DNA of 64,000 bases from Pigmentiphaga sp. (GTDB lineage Bacteria > Pseudomonadota > Gammaproteobacteria > Burkholderiales > Burkholderiaceae_B): NCBI GenBank assembly GCA_023228945.1, contig JALOAI010000006.1:62001-126000 (forward strand), read 5' to 3'. The position numbers and the translations under genes are program-made. Of this stretch, positions 50,878-60,347 are shown in pieces. Each line of letters opens with the position of its first letter. Position 1 is the first letter of the stretch. Below the pieces are notes generated by a model. It was not told the origin of the DNA and made no database searches. It saw only the letters and a program-made list of their open reading frames with translations.

Positions 50878-52044
50878 TTATCGCGTTCCCAGATCCTCAG
50901 GAACCAATCGAGCCGCCACCTCGCCCACGTGGCGGCACCCCAGCAACGCCAGGCCGCGATCGAGCTCGACACGCAGCAACTCGATAGCGTGCAAGACGCC
51001 GGCTTCGCCGCCGGCCACGGCCGCATACAAAAAGGGCCGGCCGATGAACACCTGGCCCGCGCCCAGGCCCATGGCCTTGAGAATGTCGGTGCCGCGCCGC
51101 ACGCCGCCATCGCACAACAAAGGCAAAGCGGGTGCCGCGGCGGCGAATTCGCGCAGCACCGTGAGCGGCGCCACGGCGCCATCGAGCTGTCGCCCGCCAT
51201 GATTGGAGATCCAGGCGGCATCGATGCCCTGGCCCGCCGCCCGCCGGCCATCTTCGGGATCCAGCAACCCTTTGAGTATCAGGCGATGCGGCCAGGCGTC
51301 GCGCAGCCGCGCCACCCCCTCCCAATCGAGACGATCACGCTGGTGACGCCGTGGCGGCGCATGCCGCGAAAGCAGTGGCGCGCCGCGGCCGCCGCCAAAG
51401 TTCTCGAAGTGGGGCATGCCTTCGCGCCACAAGGTGCGCAAGAAGGTACCAAGCAACCATGCCGGATGGCTCAGGCCATCCCAGGCCAGCCGCCAGGACG
51501 GGCGTAGCGGCGAGGCAAAACCGTTTCGGATGTCGGCCTCGCGGTAGCCGAGTACCGGTACGTCGGCGGTGATGACCAGCGTGCGGCACCCGGCGACCTC
51601 CGCGCGACGCAGCAACGCGCTGACGGCCTCAGGCTCCGGCGGCAGATAGGCCTGGAACCAAGTGTCGGGATTGATCGCCAATATCCGCTCGAGCGGCAAC
51701 AACGACGCCCCGCTGAGCACGTAAGGAATGTTGGCTTTGGCGGCGGCGGCTGCCATTGCCAGGTCGGCGCGGAACGAGGCGAGGCCACAGGCCCCCATTG
51801 GCGCGATGCCCAAGGGCAGCGACCACGTGTCGCCCAGCACTTGATTGCAAGTATGCCGGCCATGCGTATCGACCAGTGCCGCCGGACGGAACCCCCAGGC
51901 ATCGAACTGCCGGCGATTGGCTTTCAGGGAGGCGCCTTCCTCGGCGCCTCCCCGGATGTAATCGAACACCGCCCGCGGCAGGCGTCGCCGGGCCGTGGCT
52001 TCGAAGTCCTGCAGGCAAAGGTGGCGAGAGAGACGGCTAGACAT
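50878..52044 (-). CDS. FMN-dependent alpha-hydroxy-acid oxidase/dehydrogenase (LldD/mandelate type)
   Basis: 388 residues. It oxidises an L-2-hydroxyacid (lactate, mandelate, glycolate). DFEATARRRLPRAVFDYIRGGAEEG gives the N-terminal block; the catalytic His and Arg lie in ISNHGGRQLDG, and the FMN phosphate site in CDGGVRRGTDILKAMGLGA. No membrane-insert segment like that of mandelate dehydrogenase is obvious; soluble or peripheral. GC-rich again, so it lies outside the island to its left. 273 bp of sequence without a gene separates it from the AcoR-like gene. Confidence 0.92.
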   Translation of the reverse strand: MSSRLSRHLCLQDFEATARRRLPRAVFDYIRGGAEEGASLKANRRQFDAWGFRPAALVDTHGRHTCNQVLGDTWSLPLGIAPMGACGLASFRADLAMAAAAAKANIPYVLSGASLLPLERILAINPDTWFQAYLPPEPEAVSALLRRAEVAGCRTLVITADVPVLGYREADIRNGFASPLRPSWRLAWDGLSHPAWLLGTFLRTLWREGMPHFENFGGGRGAPLLSRHAPPRRHQRDRLDWEGVARLRDAWPHRLILKGLLDPEDGRRAAGQGIDAAWISNHGGRQLDGAVAPLTVLREFAAAAPALPLLCDGGVRRGTDILKAMGLGAGQVFIGRPFLYAAVAGGEAGVLHAIELLRVELDRGLALLGCRHVGEVAARLVPEDLGTR

Positions 52045-52232
52045 TGAAGAGGACCTGGCGTTCGAGTGCGCAGCATAGCCGAAAGCGGGGCCGCATCATG
52101 GAAGCTCGAGAATACTGGGACATTCCACTTTCAGAATGCGCTATCGACCTGCACCGCCTCATCGATCAATCCCTATAACGCTATAGCCCGCGGCGAATTG
52201 CCAGAGAAGGCGAAAGGCCACAACATGGCCTC

Positions 52233-52976
52233 ATGAAAAACATCCACCACCCCGCCAGCCGCTCGGCCGGCATTCGTGAAAAGAATTTCCGCTGTGAAAT
52301 CCAGGACCGGCTCGTACCGGTGACGGCCTGGCTGCCGGAGCGCGACACGCCCTGCCCCCTCGTTCTCGTGGGGCACGGGGGATCCGGCCACAAGCGCTCG
52401 CAATTGGTCTTGGATATCGTCGACGTCCTCGTCAAGCGGCATGGCTATGCCGTGGCCGCCATGGACGGCCCTGTACACGGTGACCGACAGGGCGCCCAGA
52501 CCAGCCCCGAGGCGGCTCGCGCGGCGTTTCGCACGCTATGGGAGGAAGGTGGCAGTGTTGAAACCATGATCGCCGACTGGAATGAGGTGCTGGTTTGCCT
52601 GACCGGCTTCGAGGAAGTGGACTCCGCCCGTATCGGCTACTACGGCCTTTCCATGGGTACCGCGTACGGGTTGCCGTTCGTGGCCCAGCAAACCGGCATT
52701 CGCGCTGCCGTCCTGGGAATGTGGGGTACCTGTCGAGTGAATAGCCAACGACTGCTTGAAGATGCATCGAAGGTCCACATTCCGGTTCTGTTCTCGGTGC
52801 AGTGGAATGACGAGCTGTTTACACGACACGGCCAGTTCGAGATCTTTGACGCCTTCGCGACCAGCGACAAGCGAATGCACATCCATCCCGGTGGCCACGT
52901 CGACCCCGACGCGCGCCGACTGGCGGAAATCGAGCACTTCCTCACCCGCCAATTGAGCCCCGAGAACCACGCCTGA
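52233..52976 (+). CDS. Alpha/beta hydrolase (dienelactone-hydrolase-like)
   Basis: 247 residues. Nucleophile elbow G-L-S-M-G (YGLSMGTAYGLPF, near 136), oxyanion-loop HGGSGH near 49, and the C-terminal His in HIHPGGHVDPD with a preceding Asp candidate in WNDELF. The LVGHGGSGHKRSQ start and size resemble DUF-type acyl hydrolases. Faces toward the convergent LysR gene 12 bp downstream. Substrate unknown; an ester of a carboxylate handled nearby is plausible. Confidence 0.82.
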   Translation: MKNIHHPASRSAGIREKNFRCEIQDRLVPVTAWLPERDTPCPLVLVGHGGSGHKRSQLVLDIVDVLVKRHGYAVAAMDGPVHGDRQGAQTSPEAARAAFRTLWEEGGSVETMIADWNEVLVCLTGFEEVDSARIGYYGLSMGTAYGLPFVAQQTGIRAAVLGMWGTCRVNSQRLLEDASKVHIPVLFSVQWNDELFTRHGQFEIFDAFATSDKRMHIHPGGHVDPDARRLAEIEHFLTRQLSPENHA

Positions 52977-52988
52977 TCCACGGCGAGA

Positions 52989-53939
52989 TCAATGAAACAG
53001 ACTTTTTATCATCTTGCGCAGCCAGGCGTGGGCGGAGCTGGCATGGGTTCGTTCATGCCAAAACATGGCCACCCGGACAACGCCAAGCGGTATGGGCGGC
53101 TTCAGGATCTGGAGGTCGTTGGCCCTTGCCGCATGTTCCGCAACGGCTCGCGTGACGGTCGCCAGGTGGTTGGAAGCCGCCGCGATAGGAGCCGAAGCCA
53201 GCGCGGAAGGAACGACGATGCCAACCTGGCGCTCCCAGCCCCGCTCGGCGAAGGCCTGGTCGACCTGGCGCTCGATACTGGACACACCAATGGCGGGCTT
53301 GTAGTAGACGTGTCTCTCGTTCCGGTACTGCTCCGGCGTAAGCCTGCCCTCGATCCTCGGATGCGAACTGGCCGCCACTACGCGCAACTGCTGTTGGTAG
53401 AGCGTCGTCATGTACAGCATGTCGGGTGCGTGCGGTTGATAGGCGACGACCACATCGGCCTCCCCCTGCTGCAACTGATCCAGCATCCTCGAAGGAGCGG
53501 AAGGGCTGACCTCGATCCGGACTCCAGGCGCCGCACTCTCGAGCAGCCGGGTCAGGGGGGGCACCAGGATGAATCCCACCGACTCCGTCGCGTTGATGCG
53601 AAACGTCATCTTCGAGGCATAGGGATCGAACTCCCGCGTCATCGACATGGCCTCTTCCAGCAAATCCAGCGATCTCTTTGCCAATCTGGCGATGGCGATG
53701 CCGCTGGAAGTGGGAATCATTCCTTTGTTGGTACGAATCAGGATAGGGTCGTTGAAAACCTCTCGAAGCTGGGCCAGCACAGCGCTCATGGATGGCTGAG
53801 TGACGCCCGGCCGTTCGGCAGCCTTGGAAACGTGAGATTCCTCAATGAGGATGCACAGGGCCCGCAGTGTCTGTGCGTCCAGCCTTCGCAAAGGATCCCG
53901 CTCGGATCCCGAAGCCATCAAACTGCGGTCGTGAGTCAT
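52989..53939 (-). CDS. LysR-family regulator (NahR/NodD-like branch)
   Basis: 316 residues. HTH: LDAQTLRALCILIEESHVSK then AERPGVTQPSMSAVLAQLREVFNDPILIRTNKGMIPT. The effector domain has the RINATESVGFILVPPLTRLL strand. Divergent from the bicupin-Bug pair with only 22-58 bp between starts, so the operators must overlap the promoters. Likely regulates that pair. Confidence 0.88.
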   Translation of the reverse strand: MTHDRSLMASGSERDPLRRLDAQTLRALCILIEESHVSKAAERPGVTQPSMSAVLAQLREVFNDPILIRTNKGMIPTSSGIAIARLAKRSLDLLEEAMSMTREFDPYASKMTFRINATESVGFILVPPLTRLLESAAPGVRIEVSPSAPSRMLDQLQQGEADVVVAYQPHAPDMLYMTTLYQQQLRVVAASSHPRIEGRLTPEQYRNERHVYYKPAIGVSSIERQVDQAFAERGWERQVGIVVPSALASAPIAAASNHLATVTRAVAEHAARANDLQILKPPIPLGVVRVAMFWHERTHASSAHAWLRKMIKSLFH

Positions 53940-53997
53940 TACAAACCCCGGGAGCTATTGAATGAATCAGTCCATAAATTCCGTAGAGGATAATAAC

Positions 53998-54876
53998 ATG
54001 CCCACATTTCCTCCCCCCGGCAGTTTCGCCCGCCACGCCAACCTGGATTGGGATCGCCAAGCTTATTCCGACGTCAATCATGAAGGACGCCAGCGACGAA
54101 TCATTCGCATGATCAGTCGCGCGGAGAATGCCCCAATTCAGATTCAACATAACTTTCAAATCGGCTCGATCGATTCATCCAAAGGCAATGGCCCAGCCCT
54201 GCATGCGCATGATTATCCTGAGATATTCATTCCAATTCGCTCCGGATTCTTCGTCGATTACGGCATCACTGGACAACATCGCGCCCGGCTGGAAACCTAT
54301 GACGCCTATTCCATTCCACTCAATGTGCTGAGGAAGTTCGAAGCTTTCGAGCAGGCGCCGAAAGAAAGCCAAATGCTTTCAATCTTCGACACACCGCTGG
54401 ATGACGCCCGCGCCGGCATCAAGGTCAGTCCCGAAGTAGCCGCCGCCGATGCCGCGGCGGGGTTGCCGCAGGACTTCGAGGTCAGTGAAGACCTCGTGGA
54501 TGCCCGCCCCGACGAGGTCGAGGCGAAACATATCGCCCGCTTCAAGGATCTTCAGGTGGAGCACGAGCGCGGTCTGCTTTTGCGTCGGCTCGTGAGCTCC
54601 CGCAATCCACGGGCCGCCCTCAAGACGGCACACAATATCGAAGTCGACTTCCTGGAGTTGCCCGCCGGGTCGCAATCGGAAGCTTGGCGCAGCGACTGTC
54701 GCGAGGTCTTCGTGCCACTGGAAGGACAACCCCAGGTTCTTTGGGATGGCCATGAAATCGATATGGAACGACTCGACGTCCTCAGCGTCGATCCATCGGC
54801 GTCTCGGTCTCTGCGGGCGACCGGCACCGAGACCGCACTGTTGTTACGCATCCGGGATTTGACCAATCCCCAGTAA
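53998..54876 (+). CDS. Bicupin-type protein of unknown function
   Basis: 292 residues from the ATG at 53998 (GAGGATAATAAC spacing); an ATG at 53962 with GGGAG is also possible. The N-terminal cupin lies at about 45-105 (GNGPALHAHDYPEIFIPIRSGFFVDYG; H-x-H then E, a good metal site). A second, weaker cupin lies at about 215-290 (EVFVPLEGQPQVLWDGHEIDMERLD) with few ligands. No exact family name recognised. In an operon 42 bp before a Bug protein. It may be an isomerase or dioxygenase for the ligand of that binder. Confidence 0.72.
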   Translation: MPTFPPPGSFARHANLDWDRQAYSDVNHEGRQRRIIRMISRAENAPIQIQHNFQIGSIDSSKGNGPALHAHDYPEIFIPIRSGFFVDYGITGQHRARLETYDAYSIPLNVLRKFEAFEQAPKESQMLSIFDTPLDDARAGIKVSPEVAAADAAAGLPQDFEVSEDLVDARPDEVEAKHIARFKDLQVEHERGLLLRRLVSSRNPRAALKTAHNIEVDFLELPAGSQSEAWRSDCREVFVPLEGQPQVLWDGHEIDMERLDVLSVDPSASRSLRATGTETALLLRIRDLTNPQ

Positions 54877-54918
54877 GGAGATCCGGGTTTTCCAATTTTA
54901 ATAAGTAGGAGATAGACA

Positions 54919-55893
54919 ATGAAAACCAGCAAATTCATGAAAGCGCTCTTCCTTCCCCTGGCCTTGGCCGGCCTTCTGTCCGGCCAGGCGCATGCCACCA
55001 GCTTTCCCGAGCGCCCCGTGAGAATCATCGTGGGGTTCGCGCCGGGAGGTGCCAATGATATTCTTGCCCGCCTGATCGCCAAGGAGTTGGGAGACGTATG
55101 GGGCCAGACCGTCGTGGTGGAAAACAAGCCGGGCGCCAATGGCGTCATCGCCTTCGAGCAATTGGCGCGGGCCAATCCCGACGGCTATACCCTGGGCCTG
55201 GGCACAGCTGGCCCCACCACGATGAACCAGGCGTTGCAAAGTCTGCCCTTTGACATCCTCCAGGATTTCACTCCCATCGTTCACCTGGTGGACATGCCCC
55301 ATGCCCTCGCCATCAATGCCAAACTGCCCGCCAACAGCCTGACGGAATTCATCGAGTACGCGAAGCAGGCAGACCAGCCGCTGGCCTACTCCTCTCCGGG
55401 CGTGGGCAATAGCGGCCATCTCGCCATGGAAATGCTGAAGCAACGCACCCAGACGGATCTGACACACGTCGCCTATCGCGGCGCTGCGCCCGCCCTGAAC
55501 GACCTCATCGCCGGACATGTGCAAGCCTATTTCACGTCTGCCGCGGCGCTGTTGCCTCATGCCGACGGCGGCACCATCAAAGTGCTGGCAGTCACAGCGG
55601 ACGAGAACCTGTCGAGCCTGCCGCAAGTACCAACCATGAGCGAAGCGGGGGTGGAGGGGTTCGAGCTTCCCGTCTACGGTGGCCTGCTTGGACCCAAGGA
55701 CATGCCTGCGGAAGTCGTCGAGAAGATCAACCAGAGCGCCGTTGCAGTGCTCGCTTCGCCGACCTTCCTGGAAGCGTTGAAGAACAACGCCATGGTCGCA
55801 GTGGGTGGCAGTCCCGACGAATTCAGACAGTTCCTGGCATCCGACCTGAAACGTTGGCAACAAGTCGTGGAAGACGCCAACATCAAGCTCTAG
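54919..55893 (+). CDS. Bug/TctC-family periplasmic solute-binding protein 6
   Basis: 324 residues. Signal peptide MKTSKFMKALFLPLALAGLL...GQAHA. Motifs FPERPVRIIVGFAPGGANDI, VVVENKPGANGVIA, NPDGYTLGLG and VAYRGAAPALNDLIAGHVQAYF are complete. Co-transcribed with the bicupin gene and followed after 51 bp by glcD. Neighbours suggest a hydroxyacid or aromatic acid ligand. Confidence 0.92.
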   Translation: MKTSKFMKALFLPLALAGLLSGQAHATSFPERPVRIIVGFAPGGANDILARLIAKELGDVWGQTVVVENKPGANGVIAFEQLARANPDGYTLGLGTAGPTTMNQALQSLPFDILQDFTPIVHLVDMPHALAINAKLPANSLTEFIEYAKQADQPLAYSSPGVGNSGHLAMEMLKQRTQTDLTHVAYRGAAPALNDLIAGHVQAYFTSAAALLPHADGGTIKVLAVTADENLSSLPQVPTMSEAGVEGFELPVYGGLLGPKDMPAEVVEKINQSAVAVLASPTFLEALKNNAMVAVGGSPDEFRQFLASDLKRWQQVVEDANIKL

Positions 55894-55944
55894 GGCCTGC
55901 CAGCGCAAGGATAGCGGGTCACTTCATCCCTTATACTCGATCGC

Positions 55945-57447
55945 ATGTCCGCCTCTTATGCCGCCAGCGTCCAGCCCACCTCGGAATCACCGACTTCCGC
56001 GCAGCAAGTGATCCAGGAACTCCAACAGCACCTGCCCAAGGGCTCGCTGCTGTGGCAGCCCGAAACCCTGGCGCCCTACGAATGCGATGGTCTGACGGCC
56101 TACCGCGAGCTGCCACTGGCGGTGGCCTTGCCGTCCACCGAGGCGGAGCTGGTGGGGGTGCTCCAAACCTGTCATCGCCTGGGCGTGCCGATCGTGGCGC
56201 GTGGCGCGGGCACGGGGCTGAGCGGTGGCGCCACGCCGCATGCCCGCGGCGTCACGCTGTCGCTCGCGCGCTTTCATCGCATCCTGGAGATCGATCCCGT
56301 GGCGCGTACCGCGCGGGTGGAGTGCGGGGTGCGCAACCTGGCCATCAGCGAGGCGGCCGACGCCCATGGCTTGTATTACGCGCCCGATCCCAGCAGCCAG
56401 ATCGCCTGCACCATCGGCGGCAACGTGGCCGAGAACTCCGGTGGCGTGCATTGCCTCAAGTATGGTCTGACGCTGCACAACGTGCTGCGGGTGCGCGGCT
56501 ATACGGTGGCCGGCGAGCCCATCGAGTTCGGTAGCGAGGCGCCTGATGCCGCCGGGCTGGATCTTCTCGCCGTGTTCCTGGGCAGCGAGGGCATGCTGGG
56601 CATTGCCGTCGAGATCACGGTGCGGCTGGTGCCCAAGCCCGAACTCGCGCGCTGCATCATGGCGAGCTTCGGCGACGTGCGCGACGCGGGCAACGCGGTG
56701 GCCAGCATCATCGCCAACGCCATCATCCCCGCCGGGCTCGAAATGATGGACCAGCCCATGACCGCGGCGGTGGAAGACTTCGTGCAGGCTGGCTACGACC
56801 TCGAGGCCGCCGCCATCCTGTTGTGCGAGAGCGACGGCACCGCCGCCGAAGTGGCCGAAGAAATCGAGCGCATGCTCGAGGTGTTGCAAGCGGCTGGCGC
56901 CACCCGGCTGGAGGTCAGCACCGACGAAGCGCAGCGCCTGCGCTTCTGGAGCGGACGCAAGAACGCCTTTCCGGCCAGCGGCCGGATCAGCCCCGATTAT
57001 CTGTGCATGGATTCGACCATTCCGCGCGCCCGCCTGGCCGATATGCTCACGGCCATCACCGCCATGCAGGACACCTATGGGCTGCGCTGCGTCAACGTGT
57101 TCCATGCCGGCGACGGCAACCTGCATCCGCTGATTTTGTTCGATGCCAACGATCCCGGCCAACTGGAAAGGGCCGAGCGCTTTGGGGCCGATATTCTGGA
57201 GACCAGCGTGGCGATGGGCGGCACCATCACCGGCGAGCACGGCGTGGGGCTGGAGAAGCTCAATTCCATGTGCGTGCAGTTCTCGCCCGAGGAGCGCTCG
57301 CAGATGCTGGCGCTCAAGGCGGCCTTCGACCCCCTCGGCCTGCTCAATCCCGGCAAGGTGATTCCCACGCTGCAACGCTGCGCCGAGCATGGCCGCATGC
57401 ACGTGCATCGCGGGCTGCTGCCGTTTCCCGATTTGCCGAGGTTCTGA
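55945..57447 (+). CDS. glcD: Glycolate/2-hydroxyacid oxidase, FAD-linked subunit GlcD
   Basis: 500 residues, the usual GlcD size. It oxidises glycolate (or D-lactate-like hydroxyacids) and passes electrons to GlcF. FAD PCMH domain: VARGAGTGLSGGATPHARGV near 76 and PDPSSQIACTIGGNVAENSGG near 150. C-terminal FAD-oxidase domain with RCVNVFHAGDGNLHPLILFD and GTITGEHGVGLEKL. Its stop abuts the GlcE start with no gap. Confidence 0.95.
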   Translation: MSASYAASVQPTSESPTSAQQVIQELQQHLPKGSLLWQPETLAPYECDGLTAYRELPLAVALPSTEAELVGVLQTCHRLGVPIVARGAGTGLSGGATPHARGVTLSLARFHRILEIDPVARTARVECGVRNLAISEAADAHGLYYAPDPSSQIACTIGGNVAENSGGVHCLKYGLTLHNVLRVRGYTVAGEPIEFGSEAPDAAGLDLLAVFLGSEGMLGIAVEITVRLVPKPELARCIMASFGDVRDAGNAVASIIANAIIPAGLEMMDQPMTAAVEDFVQAGYDLEAAAILLCESDGTAAEVAEEIERMLEVLQAAGATRLEVSTDEAQRLRFWSGRKNAFPASGRISPDYLCMDSTIPRARLADMLTAITAMQDTYGLRCVNVFHAGDGNLHPLILFDANDPGQLERAERFGADILETSVAMGGTITGEHGVGLEKLNSMCVQFSPEERSQMLALKAAFDPLGLLNPGKVIPTLQRCAEHGRMHVHRGLLPFPDLPRF

Positions 57448-58677
57448 ATGTCCACGCTCCCGGGCATCCGCACCGCCTGGCACGACGCACCCGAGGGGAG
57501 CCTGTCGCGCCAGGCATTATCCCCGCCTCACGGTGCAATGTCCCCCTCTGACGATGCCATGCCGCCACGATCCTCGCCCTCTGTCCCAAGCCACCCCGAG
57601 GCGGAGCGCCTGCGCGACGCCGTGCGGGCGGCGATCGCCGACGCTTCGCCGCTGTGCCTGCAAGGCGGCGGCACCCGCACGTTTCTTGGCGATCCGGTGA
57701 GCGCTGCCCCGTTGTCCGTCGCAGGCTTGCGCGGCATCGTCGACTACCAGCCGGCGGAGCTGTTCATCACGGCCCGCGCCGGCACCCCGGTGGCCGAGAT
57801 CGAGGCCGCTTTAGCCGAGCGCGGGCAATGCCTGGCGTTCGAGCCGCCGCGCTTTGGCGACGCCGGCACGGTGGGCGGCATGGTGGCCGCCGGCCTGAGC
57901 GGCCCCGGCCGCATGGCGGGCGGTTCGTTGCGCGATGCCGTGCTGGGCACGGTGCTGCTCAATGGCCGGGCCGAGATCCTGCGCTTTGGCGGCCAGGTCA
58001 TCAAGAATGTGGCGGGCTACGACGTCTCGCGCCTGTTGGCGGGCTCGCTGGGTACGCTGGGGATCCTGCTCGAAGTCTCGCTGCGGGTGGCGCCCCAGGC
58101 CGTGGCCAGCGCCACCCGGGTGTACGACCTGCCGGACGCCCAGGCCATCGACCAAGTGAACCGCTGGCTGGCCCAGGCGTTGCCGGTCCACGCCTCGGCC
58201 TGGCACCAGGGCCGGCTTTATCTGCGGCTCCAGGGCGCCCGAGCGGCGGTGGACCAGGCCTGTCAACGCTTGGGCGGCGACGCGATGTCCGCCGATGAGG
58301 CCGCCGCATTCTGGGATGCCCTGCGCGATCATCATCACCCCGTGCTGGCCGAGCCAGCCGAGCTTCCGCTCTGGCGGCTCGCGCTACCGCCCACCCATCC
58401 GCCACTGGCGCTGGCCGGCGATTGGCTGATCGAGTGGCATGGCGGGCAGCGCTGGCTGCGCTCCGCCTTGCCGGCGGCAACGATCCGCGCCGCGACCCAG
58501 GCCGCCAGCGGCCATGCCACGCGCTTCCGCCCCGGTGCGCGGCCAGAGTCCGGGGTCAATTCCCTGACGCCGCTCACAGGCCCGCTCGCCTGCATCGAAC
58601 AGGCCGTCAAGCTGGCGTTCGATCCGCATGGCCTCTTCAATCCGGGCCGCCGGCCTTATGTGCCTCCCGCGGCCTGA
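57448..58677 (+). CDS. glcE: Glycolate oxidase, FAD-binding subunit GlcE
   Basis: 409 residues, somewhat longer than the 350 typical of GlcE because of a Pro/Ser-rich N-terminal lead of about 45 residues; later ATGs at 57538 and 57559 would remove most of it. LQGGGTRTFLGDPVSAAPL near 75 and PPRFGDAGTVGGMVAAGLSGPGR near 130 are the FAD-binding segments. Acts with GlcD and GlcF in one complex. Confidence 0.93.
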   Translation: MSTLPGIRTAWHDAPEGSLSRQALSPPHGAMSPSDDAMPPRSSPSVPSHPEAERLRDAVRAAIADASPLCLQGGGTRTFLGDPVSAAPLSVAGLRGIVDYQPAELFITARAGTPVAEIEAALAERGQCLAFEPPRFGDAGTVGGMVAAGLSGPGRMAGGSLRDAVLGTVLLNGRAEILRFGGQVIKNVAGYDVSRLLAGSLGTLGILLEVSLRVAPQAVASATRVYDLPDAQAIDQVNRWLAQALPVHASAWHQGRLYLRLQGARAAVDQACQRLGGDAMSADEAAAFWDALRDHHHPVLAEPAELPLWRLALPPTHPPLALAGDWLIEWHGGQRWLRSALPAATIRAATQAASGHATRFRPGARPESGVNSLTPLTGPLACIEQAVKLAFDPHGLFNPGRRPYVPPAA

Positions 58678-58772
58678 CGATCCTGGCGGATGCGGCCTCC
58701 CGACCCGGCAAGCGCCATCGTCGTCGCAGCAAGATCCGCCAACGCGATAGAGACCCCATACCAGTCCTGTTC

Positions 58773-60197
58773 ATGCAAACCGATCTCGCTCCCCAGTACC
58801 GTGACACCGCCGAAGGGCGGGCCGCCGAAGCCATCCTGCGCAAATGCGTGCATTGTGGTTTCTGCACCGCCACCTGTCCGACGTACCAGCTGCTCGGCGA
58901 CGAGCTGGACGGGCCGCGCGGGCGGATTTATCTCATCAAGCAGGTGCTGGAAGGCCACACGCCCGGCCGGGCCACGCAGATCCACCTCGACCGTTGCCTG
59001 ACCTGCCGCAACTGCGAGACCACCTGCCCGTCCGGCGTGGAGTATGGGGCCCTGCTGGAGATCGGACGCGAGCTGGTCGAACGGCAAGTCAAGCGTCCTG
59101 TGGGCGAACGCCTCGCCCGGGGCGCGTTGCGCCACGGCCTGACGTCTCCCGCCTTCGGCCCGGCGGTGAAGCTGGGCCAGGCGGTGCGCCGCTGGCTGCC
59201 CGCCAGCCTGGCACAGAAGTTGCCGGCGGCGCCACCGCGCACCATGCCGCGGCAGGCCGCGTCGGAATCCTTCTCCGAGCCTCCTGCCTCCACGGCTCCG
59301 GTTGCCCCCGGGGCTGCTGCGGCCCCGCCGGTTTCCGGGGCTGCCCCTGAGGGCCACGGTACCGCCGCTGCTCCTATCGCGCGGGCTCCCGAGCCTACCC
59401 CTGAGGCCCCGGGCGCCGCCGCCGCGCTCTCGCCGCCCGCCGGGGTGGCCGCCGCCACCCGGCAAGTGTGGATGCTCGACGGTTGCGTGCAACCCACCCT
59501 GGCGCCCGCGATCAACACCGCCACCCGGCGTGTGCTGGAGCGCGCCGGCATCACCGCGCACAGCGCGCCGGCCGCCGGCTGCTGCGGCGCCATCGCCCTG
59601 CACCTGGCCGACACCGAGGGCGCCCTGCGGGCCATGCGGCGCAATATCGATGCCTGGTGGCCCGCCATCGACTCGGGCGAGGTCGAGGGCCTGGTGATGA
59701 ACGCCTCGGGCTGCGGCGTAACCGTGAAGGATTACGGCCGCCTGCTGGCGCATGATCCGCGCTACGCCGAGCGGTCGCGGCGCATCAGCGAGCTAACCCG
59801 CGATCTGGCCGAATGGCTGCCAGAATTGTGCCAACGATTGCCAACGGCACCCTTGCAAGGCCGGCGCCTGGTCGTGCAAGCTCCCTGTACGCTGCAGCAT
59901 GGCCAACGCCTGCCCCATGCTCTGGAGGCGGGCTTGCGCAGTCTGGGCGCCACCGTGCGCGGCGCGCGCCAGGAGGCGCATCTGTGCTGCGGCTCGGCGG
60001 GCACTTACTCCGTGCTGCAGCCCGAACTGTCCCAGGCGCTGCGCGATCGCAAGCTGGCCGGGCTGGCAGCCGAACCGGATGAGACCATCGTGTCGGCCAA
60101 TATCGGTTGCATTCAGCACCTTGGTGCCACCAGCAAACAGCCCGTGCGGCATTGGGTGGAGGTGCTGGATGAAGCGCTGGAGGCCTCGCCTGCTTGA
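58773..60197 (+). CDS. glcF: Glycolate oxidase, iron-sulfur subunit GlcF with an inserted linker
   Basis: 474 residues from the ATG at 58773, against about 405 for typical GlcF. Two [4Fe-4S] motifs, CVHCGFCTATCPTY (near 25) and CLTCRNCETTCPSG (near 75), and two CCG domains (AAGCCGAIALH near 269 and HLCCGSAGTYS near 404). Between about 150 and 230 lies a low-complexity Ala/Pro/Gly segment that looks like an expanded linker; it accounts for the extra length. Completes the glcDEF set and passes electrons to the respiratory chain. Confidence 0.93.
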   Translation: MQTDLAPQYRDTAEGRAAEAILRKCVHCGFCTATCPTYQLLGDELDGPRGRIYLIKQVLEGHTPGRATQIHLDRCLTCRNCETTCPSGVEYGALLEIGRELVERQVKRPVGERLARGALRHGLTSPAFGPAVKLGQAVRRWLPASLAQKLPAAPPRTMPRQAASESFSEPPASTAPVAPGAAAAPPVSGAAPEGHGTAAAPIARAPEPTPEAPGAAAALSPPAGVAAATRQVWMLDGCVQPTLAPAINTATRRVLERAGITAHSAPAAGCCGAIALHLADTEGALRAMRRNIDAWWPAIDSGEVEGLVMNASGCGVTVKDYGRLLAHDPRYAERSRRISELTRDLAEWLPELCQRLPTAPLQGRRLVVQAPCTLQHGQRLPHALEAGLRSLGATVRGARQEAHLCCGSAGTYSVLQPELSQALRDRKLAGLAAEPDETIVSANIGCIQHLGATSKQPVRHWVEVLDEALEASPA

Positions 60198-60324
60198 GAC
60201 TGGCGGCGACGCTCCCCAGCAACGTAAAACCCCGTCGGCAACGGCCAGGGCCTTCCGACGCAACGGGCAGCGCCACAGTCTCAATGCCGACATTAACAGG
60301 GCGGGCTCGCGGCCACCCTCGATC

Positions 60325-60346
60325 GTGAAAGACATCGTTCTTTCAC
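60325..60346. terminator. Bidirectional hairpin between glcF and the convergent Bug gene
   Basis: GTGAAAGA-CATCGT-TCTTTCAC, 8-bp perfect stem, located just before the Bug stop codon (60348) and 128 bp after glcF. No long T-run on either strand, so termination is probable but not strong. Confidence 0.5.
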
Positions 60347-60347
60347 C

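Noticed and set aside
55987..57483. 498-codon minus-strand frame opposite glcD
   Set aside because: Fully antisense to GlcD with intact FAD motifs; His/Gln/Arg-rich composition is typical of an antisense frame in GC-rich DNA.
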